A DNA stretch of 64,000 nt from Acarospora socialis. Lineage: Eukaryota > Ascomycota > Lecanoromycetes > Acarosporales > Acarosporaceae. The position numbers and the translations under genes were made by a program. The stretch is taken from positions 3,720,001 to 3,784,000 of the forward strand of contig JAMYGW020000001.1 in NCBI GenBank assembly GCA_025617375.2, written 5' to 3'. A model generated the notes under the pieces. That model was not told the origin of the DNA, made no database searches, and worked only from the letters and a program-made list of their open reading frames with translations. Below are positions 56,270 through 64,000 of this stretch, one piece after another (positions within the stretch are counted from its first letter, which is position 1; each line of letters begins with the position of its first letter).

Positions 56270-58920
56270 CTATACAATCTCCAACCCGTCACTCTCCCCC
56301 GAACTGAACCCCATCCGCCCGGTCCCCATCTCCAAGAAATAATCCACCTCGTCTTCCTCCTCGTCGCCTTCAGCGACCACCACCTCCGTCTCCCACCTCC
56401 CCCTCTTCCTCCCCTTCCCCACATCCTCCTCCCCACTCCCACTCCCACTCCCACTCCCCACTCCCCGTCCCCTCTTCTTCGCCGGACTCAACGTCACCGC
56501 CCCCGCCCCAGCCCTCACCAGGCCCAACGACCTGGCGTCCTGGCGTGGCGGCGGCCCGTCCGCCCTTCCCCCCTTCTCCTCCGGGGCAGCAACCCCCCCG
56601 GCCACACGCGACAGGTATTCCCCGCCGACGCCTCCCCCAACAGCCCCCAACCTCCTCGCCACCTCCCGCTCCTTTTCGCGGGCCGCGAGCCGCAGCCGAA
56701 GCCTTTCGGCCCCGCCCGCCCGCCCGCCCTCCTCCTCGTCCAGGAGGGCGGCGGCGCTGCGGCCCGCGACGAAGAAGCGGGACCCCGACCAGGGGTCGTA
56801 CTGCGGCCCTTCCCGCCGCAGGCCCGTCGTGGTGGTGGTGGTGGTGGGACGGCCACCCCGCCCGAAGAACCCCCCCGCCGCCCGCCCACCACACGGCGCA
56901 CCCCGGGGGACGGAGTTGACCTCCATCCGGGCAGCCCGGGTGCGGTCGACCTGGCGGTCGACGTGAAAGGCGCAGTGCGCCGTGTGGCGAGCGTCGACCC
57001 AGGCGGCGCAGGGCCGGCCATCGCGCCGGACGCTGGCGCAATGGCCGAGGTCGCGCGCCGTGCCGAGCTCCAGGACGGTGTCGTCGGCGGAGGAGAGGGC
57101 GAGGGAGACGGCGGCGCCGGCGGGGTCGGAGGGGCGGGGCGGCATGATGGTGGGGTTGAGGATGGCGACGACGGTTCCGGGGGTGAGTTTCCAGAACCGC
57201 CGGAAGGCGGAGGCGAAGAGGAAGAGGGTGACCTCCCACTTGAGGTCGGTGAGGGTCAGGGCCATGTATTTGCCCCGTGGGGCGTCGGCGCTGGTGGTGG
57301 TGGTGGAGGCCGGGCGGGAGTTGTGGTCGCGTGGTGCCGACTTGGAGGCGATGACGCCCATGACGACGATGTCGGCGCTGTCGTCATGGGCGTCGTCGCC
57401 TCGGAGGAGGTCCGGCACGCGGAGGATCTTCTTCCCCCGGAGGGTCCGCGCCAGGAAGGGCTCTGGGAGAATTCTCTTGGAGAGGTGGAGAGCAGAGTGC
57501 TTGTCGAACCCTTCAGCCGGTTCGGCTGAGGGTTGCTTGGCTGCCCTCGAGGATGTTGGGGGGGATGGGGTCTTCCGTGCTTCGGATGCCACGGTCGAGC
57601 GACGGTATGATGGTTCGGTTGATAATGGTGATGTGCGTCTGAATGTGTTTCGGACCCCCGATGCTGTCGTCTCTCTGTGTAGGAGACCGCCGGTGGGCTT
57701 GTTATATGACTTTAGGATCTCTTCTCGCGAGAATCCCCGTTCGTTGGTTCGAGTGTATCTGGGTGGTTCGGATGTAGATGTAGTGGAGTGTGTATCAGCT
57801 TTCTTCTTCAGCTCTTCAAGTTCCTTTCGATCGACGTTGAATCCTTTGCTTCTGTTCATGCGGTGCTCATCGGCGCGTCTCTTCTCGACGTTGGTATTCG
57901 CTTTGAGTTCTGCCATCCTCTCGCTGAAGGTCTTCGTTTTAGTTCGTATGTCTGTTGCTGCGATATAGGGGGTACGACGTTGGTTAGGATTGCTCGACTG
58001 TGGTGACTGTTGCTTCGACTTCAGATACGGTGCTCTACGTAAAGATACATCTTTCCCTTTGAGTCCCTTGTCTATACCTAGTATAACTCTGCCGGGTGAT
58101 CGAGTTTGCTGTGTGACAATGTGTTTATGCGGTGGGGAGACGGGTACTTGTAATGATGTAGTCGAGTTTGTTTGGGGACCTGATCTATCGCGTCTTTCAA
58201 GTCGGTTCGGGTTCGCTGTTGAAGACGCACTGGAATTTTCTCTTGTTCGTGACTGAGAAGGCTCGAGGCCAGTACGGTTAAGTTTCCCGCTATAGCCACC
58301 GGTCTGAGACTGAGGATGAAGCTCTTTCGCTCGAAAGTGTGTTCTATGGCGCCTTTCGAGTCCGTTCATGTCCGATGTAGAAGACGCACTGGCACTGGAG
58401 TTTCCGCTTGTTCGTGACTGAGAAGGTTCGACGGCACCATGGTCAAGCCTCCCACTGTAGCGACTGGTCTGAGACTGGTCCTGAAGCTTTTCTAACTGGG
58501 GCCGTGTTCTATCATGTGCTTCAAGTCGATTCGTGTTTGCCGTCAAAGGTTCACGGGAGTTGGTTCTTGTTTGTGGTTGAGAAGGTCCGACGCCATTACG
58601 ACTGAGACTTCCGCTATAGCCGATGCTCTGAGCCTGGGCCTGAAGCTTCTTCAACTTGAGTTTGGCTTCAATGCGCTTGAGCTCGAGTTTCAAGGTTTCC
58701 TCGTCCTCTTCGACCTCAGGAAGACCAAGTGTAGGCTGACGTTTGAATGGTGAGGGTGATACGGACCTCCGAGCGTAATGCTGTGATAGCTTCTTACGGC
58801 CACTCGGCGAGCTCAGCAGGGCTTCGTGAGGAGAGCGTGGAGGCCAATTGGTGTCTTTGAATGCTTAACCGCAGTTAGCAAAGTCTAGAAGAACAGCTAG
58901 TCTGACTTACTCATCGCCAT
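56270..58920 (-). CDS. mcm10: DNA replication initiation protein Mcm10
   Basis: Exons 58920-58911 (10 nt) and 58863-56270, with a 47-bp intron, give 867 aa. The tiny first exon encodes MAM and the first base of Thr. The N-terminal part has a Lys-rich coiled-coil-like helix (ETLKLELKRIEAKLKLKKLQ) and three tandem repeats. VILGIDKGLKGKDVSLRRAP follows, a block conserved in fungal Mcm10. The OB fold contains ILRVPDLLRGDD, YMALTLTDLKWEVTLFLF, RFWKLTPGTVVAILNP and, after it, LELGTARDLGHCASVRRDGR. The zinc finger is Cys-x-x-x-x-x-x-Gly-x-x-Cys with distal CAFHVDRQVDRTRAARME. Mcm10 loads on the CMG helicase and activates origins in the nucleus. The C-terminus is low complexity with KKRGRG and a Gly/Ser run. 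It is divergent from RNase H2B. Confidence 0.9.
58150..58620 (-). repeat. Three 53-55-codon tandem repeats in Mcm10
   Basis: Residues about 86-240 consist of three copies of a unit starting YSGxLxxxxxxPSQxxT and continuing NSxxxxxxNxLExxxRT to QSQTxx. The copies start at residues 86, 139 and 194. At the DNA level the repeats share the word GACTGAGAAGGTTCGA and similar blocks near 58255, 58415 and 58580. Confidence 0.8.
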
Positions 58921-59728
58921 TGCGGCTGGTATGAGTGATAGTGTAAGATGATGCTCCAACTACGACTCGCAACGCGGACGGTTCTGAGTGCGAAGTGAAC
59001 GATACTGAGCTATTGAACCGTGATGACCTCGTGTAACAGCTCAGGAGTTATAGCGACACGATTGAGGAAGAGTAGCTGGTACTGCAAGCGTGTGTATTAT
59101 GTATGACAGCGCAAGATGATGCCCCACCAATGACGCGCAGCGCAGACAGCTTCAGAGGGCAGGATGGAACGGTATTAACTAAAAGGACAATAGAAGGCCA
59201 GGAGTAGACGTTTAGAACAGTTGCACGCACGACTGACAAGACCAATTGGAATTGCAAGCGTGTTTCGGTGTGGAACGATTCAAGAGAAGAGTGGATAAAG
59301 TGTATGCGACTCGCAACGGCGGGCAGCTTCAGTGCACAGAATTGAAAGGTATTAAAAAGGAGAAGAGTGAAAATCTGTAATACGAGTTCAAGAGAAGCAC
59401 GCGACACGATCCACAAACATCAATTGGTATTACGAGCGTGTTTCGTTGTGGAACTATCAAGAGAAGGTGATGGTAAAGAAGAGTAAATGGACCGGCTTTG
59501 GGGGGAGACGCGATCAATTAGCTGACTAATCACAATCGCGTCCAGTCGCGTTTTCCACTTCCGCTCTTTCTTCCCCAGAACAGCAGGAGCACTCTACTAC
59601 GAATAGAAAGATCAAGCAGTTCTCGTTGCTAAGGGAACGCTCTGCAATCACTTGTTCCTGTTGTCGTCATGTCTGTTCGATGAAGACAAGGTACTCACCC
59701 TGACAATCCGAGGAGCCAGCAGTCGACA
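58921..59728. promoter_or_regulatory. Bidirectional promoter region of mcm10 and RNase H2B
   Basis: 808 bp separate the two start codons of divergently transcribed genes. Most of it, 58931-59449, is made of three degenerate tandem repeats (separate entry). No TATA box is evident to me. Co-regulation is an inference from the arrangement only. Confidence 0.5.
58931..59449. repeat. Three degenerate 170-178 bp tandem repeats
   Basis: The units run about 58931-59099, 59100-59271 and 59272-59449. Shared words in the same order are AGATGATGCtCC, GACtCGCAaCGCgGaC, GACAGCTTCAG or GGCAGCTTCAG, GGTATTAA, a CACG-A block, CAATTGGtATT and CAAGCGTGTTTCGgTGTGGAAC. Identity is moderate with small indels, so the duplication is old or fast evolving. 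Confidence 0.6.
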
Positions 59729-61060
59729 ATGGCTCCAAGTTCGAAGGCGTCAGACGTTCCCAAACTCCTAATCCTGCCCAAAGGCGCTTCAGACCATGCG
59801 CGAGTATTGAGCCTGTGCAATCCTCGAACTTTGACACCGAAGCGTTACTTCTTCTGTCCAGAGAAAGGACTTTATGAATTTACTAGACTTACGGCGCCAA
59901 AGACAGCACCGAGAAGTTGTCTGATAGCGCATCCTCATGATAAACAGTCAAGTCAAGATACATTGCCTCTAAGCGGTAGGGACTCAGTCTGTGAGAATAG
60001 AGAACCGAGTCAACCTCAGAGCACCTCCGCCTCGCCTCTAGTTGCCGACGGCTATATCATCGAGTCCACCGAATTCCTTGTTGCAACGCCTATAGACCCG
60101 CTGTTTCTCGTATTGCCTTCCCTCGCCCCCAAACCATCGTCGAAGATGGCGCAGCAACCAAAACAAGTTTTCCTTTCCACAGACGATCTTCTCGATAATC
60201 TCAGCGAAATTTCCGAACATTTCCGCCATGTTGTCAATCACTGCCCAACCCGCAAGTCCATTCAGAGGAGGATAGCGGATGTCTGTGACTCGGTAGCCGC
60301 AGGAGACGAGATAATGTATCGGCTTAGCAATGAGAAGCTCCTTCAGGAACTGCTAGGTAAGGCACGCAGAATGGTCGGCAGAGCTTTTCCAGGAACCCTG
60401 GAGGCCAGATTCGTGCGCAAGGCCCTCGAGGTTCCTATCATGAGTGTGAAACGGGAGGAGAGCTCGTTGTCGGTGGACACGAAACCGGACCTGGAAGAAG
60501 ACTGCCCTGTCGTCCAGAGCGGACTACAGACTCCGTGGGAGGGTACAGATTCCCAAACAAGTATCTCGAGCTCCACAACCGTGGATTCGCATGCTTCTTC
60601 GTCAACCTCAATTTCAGTTATCCCAGAAAATGCTCATCCCTCTGCTCCAGAAGGCGTAACAGAGCTACTTCGCTTACGCTCGGCCTTGTCGTACCTCCTC
60701 TCGTCCTATGTCCCCCTTCATCTGTCAAGCTGTCTCAACCAAACGATCTCATCTCCGTCCTGTCCTGTTGACTTCACATCTCTTGAACAACACCTCACCA
60801 CTCTATCAAGCCTTCGTACTGAAGCTCTGGCTTCTCGCTCGTTCTCCGACTTCAGTCGCAAGCGAGGCGTGAACGACGATGAGGAAGCAATAGAGAGTAG
60901 GGTGGACAAGAAGCGTAAGAAAGAAGAGGATGAGAAGAGAAAGAAGGCCGGCGAGTCGAGGGGTGTGAGAGACTTGAAAAAGGTCGATACGACCGGCATG
61001 AAGAAACTAAGCGACTTCTTCGGGAAGGGAGCTGTTGGCGGCAAGAAAAAGAGCAAATAG
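59729..61060 (+). CDS. rnh202: Ribonuclease H2 subunit B
   Basis: Single exon, 443 aa. The N-terminal triple-barrel part includes KLLILPKGASDHARVLSLCN, RYFFCPEKGLYEFTRLTAPK, RSCLIA and the signature DGYIIESTEFLVATPIDPLF plus LVLPSL. This is the dimerisation region for subunit C in the RNase H2 complex. A helical middle (LLDNLSEISEHFRHVVNHC) and a Ser-rich linker follow. The Lys-rich C-terminus contains TTGMKKLSDFFGKG, which resembles a PCNA-interacting (PIP) box with the FF pair. RNase H2 removes ribonucleotides and RNA:DNA hybrids from the nuclear genome. B is non-catalytic and links the complex to PCNA. Its stop lies 21 bp from the stop of the minus-strand gene, so the transcripts probably overlap. 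Confidence 0.9.
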   Translation: MAPSSKASDVPKLLILPKGASDHARVLSLCNPRTLTPKRYFFCPEKGLYEFTRLTAPKTAPRSCLIAHPHDKQSSQDTLPLSGRDSVCENREPSQPQSTSASPLVADGYIIESTEFLVATPIDPLFLVLPSLAPKPSSKMAQQPKQVFLSTDDLLDNLSEISEHFRHVVNHCPTRKSIQRRIADVCDSVAAGDEIMYRLSNEKLLQELLGKARRMVGRAFPGTLEARFVRKALEVPIMSVKREESSLSVDTKPDLEEDCPVVQSGLQTPWEGTDSQTSISSSTTVDSHASSSTSISVIPENAHPSAPEGVTELLRLRSALSYLLSSYVPLHLSSCLNQTISSPSCPVDFTSLEQHLTTLSSLRTEALASRSFSDFSRKRGVNDDEEAIESRVDKKRKKEEDEKRKKAGESRGVRDLKKVDTTGMKKLSDFFGKGAVGGKKKSK

Positions 61061-61081
61061 TTCGAGCTTCCCAGATGTGCC

Positions 61082-62482
61082 TCATCGATAATGCGGTATT
61101 GGCTCATGTGTCAGATCTATGATATTTTGATTCGCGGCGGCGTCGCCAGCCTCACCGGCATGATCGGTTTGCGCGATTTCCAATTTACTCCGCAATCGAC
61201 CAGGGCTTGTCCTACACAACACACACGGCCAATCGCCGGCCGCCACAGGATTCGGGACATTGCCGGCGTCTAGATCGGATTGATGTCCTTGCCAGTAATG
61301 CCATAAGCAAGGGAAACATGTTACATGACCACACCAAGTCTCCGCCGCTAGTTGGCCTTGCGTCCAGTCGGCTGCACAGTTTGGCGATCCGTTTATGACG
61401 CATCCGTCTGACTTTTCTCTCAGTTGACTGAGAAGAATCGGATGGACCTTGAGCAGCTGCGATCCATATACATCAGCGTTAAGAAAACGCTGGCACTCCG
61501 TGACCTTGTTTTTTACGGACTGTGATGCGTCGTCCGAGTCCATGATCAGCCAGAGCTTCTTCCAGGGTCTCTTGAAGCTCCAGTATCTCAGCGCATGCGT
61601 TTGGAAAACTTCCCGCTGGGCATCCACAAGTGTGCGCAGATCGGCAAGAACGCTTCGACCGAAGTCCTGGTCCGGCACCTCACGAAGGGCTCCCGGCAAA
61701 AGGCTTTCCCGGTCTTCGAGCCAGTCTGAAGTAAACAGGGCTCTCTCAACAGCCTCCTCTTTCTGGGCACATGTATCGAGTATTTCTATGCTGAAATCTC
61801 GACGTTGCCATTGAGCCGGCCAAGCTCTCAAGTCCCTTCGAATCTGCCACACGTCCCAGAAATACCAAGGCCAGACCCACTCTTGCATAGGCGGCGGGAC
61901 GGGGTACAACCCATTTTCTGGACTCGCCTGTGCCGGGGGGAACAGGGTCTGTGCGAGCTTCCACCGGTCCACCGTCTCTACCATTGTTGACAATCGCTGG
62001 AATTGCCCCCTGTGGTACGTCTCGTAATGGAGGAATTCCAGCCAGCGCTTATACCAGGTGAAGGCGTCTTGAAAGTCCTGCTCGATACTCCCAACCTCGG
62101 CGCTGTAGATGTTACTACCGTCCGGCAACGGTTGCACCGTCAATGGTTGACAGCTGGCGAATAGATGCACTGCTTGCATACGCTTCAAGTGGGCGGAATC
62201 CATGAGCGACAGTCGTATCCCACGAGGTGGCCCGTTGAAGACTGGTGCTTGATGTCTGTTATGAAAGAATTGATAGAGGGCGTCGATATTGACATGGCAT
62301 GGCATGCCATCGTGATGTAGGCCCTTAAAATTTGGAAGCGGCAATCCGAGAGGATGGAGCGGGGTGCTGTCGGGCCCGTAGCCTACGTTGCTGGCAGGTG
62401 GTCCGCCGTGGCGCGGATCTCTCTTGAGGTAGCGGACCGTCCGGCGCCAATCGCGCGGTAGTCCCTGTGGTAATTGGTCCAT
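61082..62482 (-). CDS. RING-like cysteine-rich protein with C-terminal SIM-like motif
   Basis: Single exon, 466 aa, starting MDQLPQGLPRDWRRTVRYLK. The first 340 residues contain aromatic-rich segments such as FTWYKRWLEFLHYETYHRGQ, PMQEWVWPWYFWDVWQIRRD and HALRYWSFKRPWKKLWLIMD, with no family I can name. Near the C-terminus the spaced Cys/His set CVINGSPNC..WCGHVTCFPCLWHYW..WPCVLCR reads like a RING-type zinc-binding domain. The last residues NIIDLTHEPIPHYR contain I-I-D-L followed by acid, a SUMO-interaction-like motif. RING plus SIM is the recipe of SUMO-targeted ubiquitin ligases, but zinc ligands should be checked structurally. The function is an inference with modest support. Confidence 0.7.
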   Translation of the reverse strand: MDQLPQGLPRDWRRTVRYLKRDPRHGGPPASNVGYGPDSTPLHPLGLPLPNFKGLHHDGMPCHVNIDALYQFFHNRHQAPVFNGPPRGIRLSLMDSAHLKRMQAVHLFASCQPLTVQPLPDGSNIYSAEVGSIEQDFQDAFTWYKRWLEFLHYETYHRGQFQRLSTMVETVDRWKLAQTLFPPAQASPENGLYPVPPPMQEWVWPWYFWDVWQIRRDLRAWPAQWQRRDFSIEILDTCAQKEEAVERALFTSDWLEDRESLLPGALREVPDQDFGRSVLADLRTLVDAQREVFQTHALRYWSFKRPWKKLWLIMDSDDASQSVKNKVTECQRFLNADVYGSQLLKVHPILLSQLREKSDGCVINGSPNCAADWTQGQLAAETWCGHVTCFPCLWHYWQGHQSDLDAGNVPNPVAAGDWPCVLCRTSPGRLRSKLEIAQTDHAGEAGDAAANQNIIDLTHEPIPHYR

Positions 62483-64000
62483 GATGTATACGTTCTTTAC
62501 CTTCTCGAATGCAATTAAGGATTGACTTGATCACGTCTTGAACAGCCGTGCATTTTAGAACGCAAGGAGGGCGACCTTCGAGACTGAGGGCGAGTAGTCA
62601 TGGAAATGGGTAGGTAAGGACAAAGGACAAAGGACAAAGCCCTTCGTAACCAAAGCGGCATACCAACAGTCTAGCCATTTTGTCCGCTTGCGTCATTGAA
62701 GACAGATATCGAATACAAGGAAAATCTCCTGTTGAGGTTCCATCGCAGAAAGACAAATTTAAGCACATCGATTGCATTCTCGTTGATTATGAGTAACGTT
62801 GCCCTAGTACCTTACAGAAATAAGAGCGTTTGTAATGAATGACTAAGCAAAGCAAGCTCCAATGTCAACCAACAACCACCACCTTCTCATTATTACAGTT
62901 AACTTCATCAGCCCCGTCTTCCCATACCCCAGCTCTCACCACTCCCATCAAGCCAGCTCACCATACACCCATCCATCCCAAATACAAGAGGCGTCCACCT
63001 ATCTCTGCACGTCCTGACAGACGCTCGCCTTCTCATTATTATGGCAGCCGTGCCGGAATCCAAGCCCACGGCCCAAGAGCCGATCCAGGCTCGTAATGCC
63101 AGAACAAATCGTCTCATAGAATCTAACCAATTTCTGTCCATTATACGGCCGTACTCATGTCTCGTCCCAATCGGCACTGATTAATCCTCCCGATCTCCAT
63201 CATAGCCCTGATGGCATGACTGAGCCGTAGGGTGACAAGAAGATATGCGATCCGATCCTGCGAGTACGGACGTAGTTCATGATTTTGCATCATAGAGTAC
63301 CAGTTCCATCTGTGAGTTTGATAGGTAAGACAGACACCTACCAGGCTGTTCATCGTATTCAAAAAGTCGCCCGAAAGAGGTTATTCTTCCGCGTTTCTCG
63401 TTCCCAGTTACCGTTGGTCTACTACCATTGTGAGCGTCGTGCCGTGCCATGTTGTAGGGAGAGTGAGGGTGCTTCACAAGCCCCGAGGTTCGCAGACGAA
63501 GGAGACACGGGTAACATCCTCCGAAAGCAAGCCGGACCGCTGCCTATCTGTCTTTCTATCCTGAGATCGCTCTGTTGTCCTTCATCCAAGATTCAAGACG
63601 AATAGGACAGCAAGAAAAGACAACTCTCTGGACACAGCAAGCAACGCATGAACAAACTAAGGCTCAATCATCAAACGAGAAATGGCATTCTGAACAGTCA
63701 GGAAATAACCTCAATAAAGTGCTACAGATATCCCCATCAATGCGTACGTCTCGAAGGACGTTAAAAGGAAGCTTATTATAGGGTACCGAATTCTCAGTGT
63801 CCTCTAGGAACCCCCACACAGATCCCGCTTTCTAGGATCCAGATTGACGGATCCCCCATCTATATTCCGAGAGGAACGTACGCCGCATCTATAGGCATAT
63901 CAAAAATGCGAGACATGGAAACACTGAATGGACTGCGAAGACGACGTTCCTGGTTGCTGGAATGGTAGCAGTTTTAAGCCCTGTTCGATGTGCGTGAGCA
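62483..64000. other. Terminal intergenic region
   Basis: About 1.5 kb with no supported gene to the window edge. A short AAGGACA triplication is found at 62616-62639. Open frames at 62839-63096 and 63279-63781 are low complexity or lack family features. Confidence 0.45.

Noticed and set aside
56370-57968. Long overlapping frames on both strands over the C-terminal half of Mcm10
   Set aside because: They are GC-rich shadows of Mcm10 with Pro/Arg/Gly runs and no domains.

Overview
The window reads as nuclear DNA of a filamentous ascomycete (Pezizomycotina; Sordariomycetes or a close class is my inference). The evidence is many short introns (47-130 bp, GT..AG, several with a CTAAC/CTAAT branch site), a HET-domain protein, an NB-ARC/TPR NLR, a Zn2Cys6 regulator, a Clr5-domain protein, a fungal rhodopsin-like membrane protein, and intergenic DNA dotted with short AAGGTACCTT-type motifs. 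Genes lie singly on both strands and there is no operon structure. All gene models were spliced by hand. Where both ends lie in the window, exon lengths sum to whole codons, but no splice site is proven by transcripts.

Left end (1-5.7 kb): a truncated SesB-type alpha/beta hydrolase is followed in the same direction by an NB-ARC/TPR receptor. Both carry the same short motif of form NxGxQxGxNxG, at the C-terminus of the hydrolase and at the N-terminus of the receptor. This matches the PP (pseudopalindromic, RHIM-like) amyloid motif described for the HELLP/SBP/PNT1 cell-death signalling cluster of Chaetomium globosum, and is the most interesting system here. A few decayed coding fragments follow.

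5.7-28.3 kb: PWWP-like protein (-), FAR-17a/AIG1-like membrane protein (-), HET protein (-), SEC11 signal peptidase (+), BTB/POZ protein with a 21-nt exon (-), zinc alcohol dehydrogenase (-), rhodopsin-like membrane protein (-), Old Yellow Enzyme (+), a Myb/SANT-like nuclear protein (-) and a single-span membrane protein (+).

28.3-44.5 kb: a small TA-flanked inverted-repeat element (MITE-like), a 1004-aa GPI-type cell-wall protein with a CFEM-like domain, a gene broken by four homopolymer frameshifts (-), a Clr5-domain protein (+), a decayed HemK/MTQ1 glutamine methyltransferase (+), and a Psk1-type AGC kinase (+).

44.5-64 kb: two long gene-poor stretches (44.5-51.0 and 52.5-56.3 kb) flank an AflR-like Zn2Cys6 regulator. 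Then come MCM10 (-) and RNase H2 subunit B (+), head-to-head across a promoter of degenerate tandem repeats, and a cysteine-rich RING-like protein ending in a SUMO-interaction-like motif (-), tail-to-tail with RNase H2B. I saw no rRNA, tRNA or CRISPR, and no intact autonomous transposon, but RNA genes cannot be excluded by eye.
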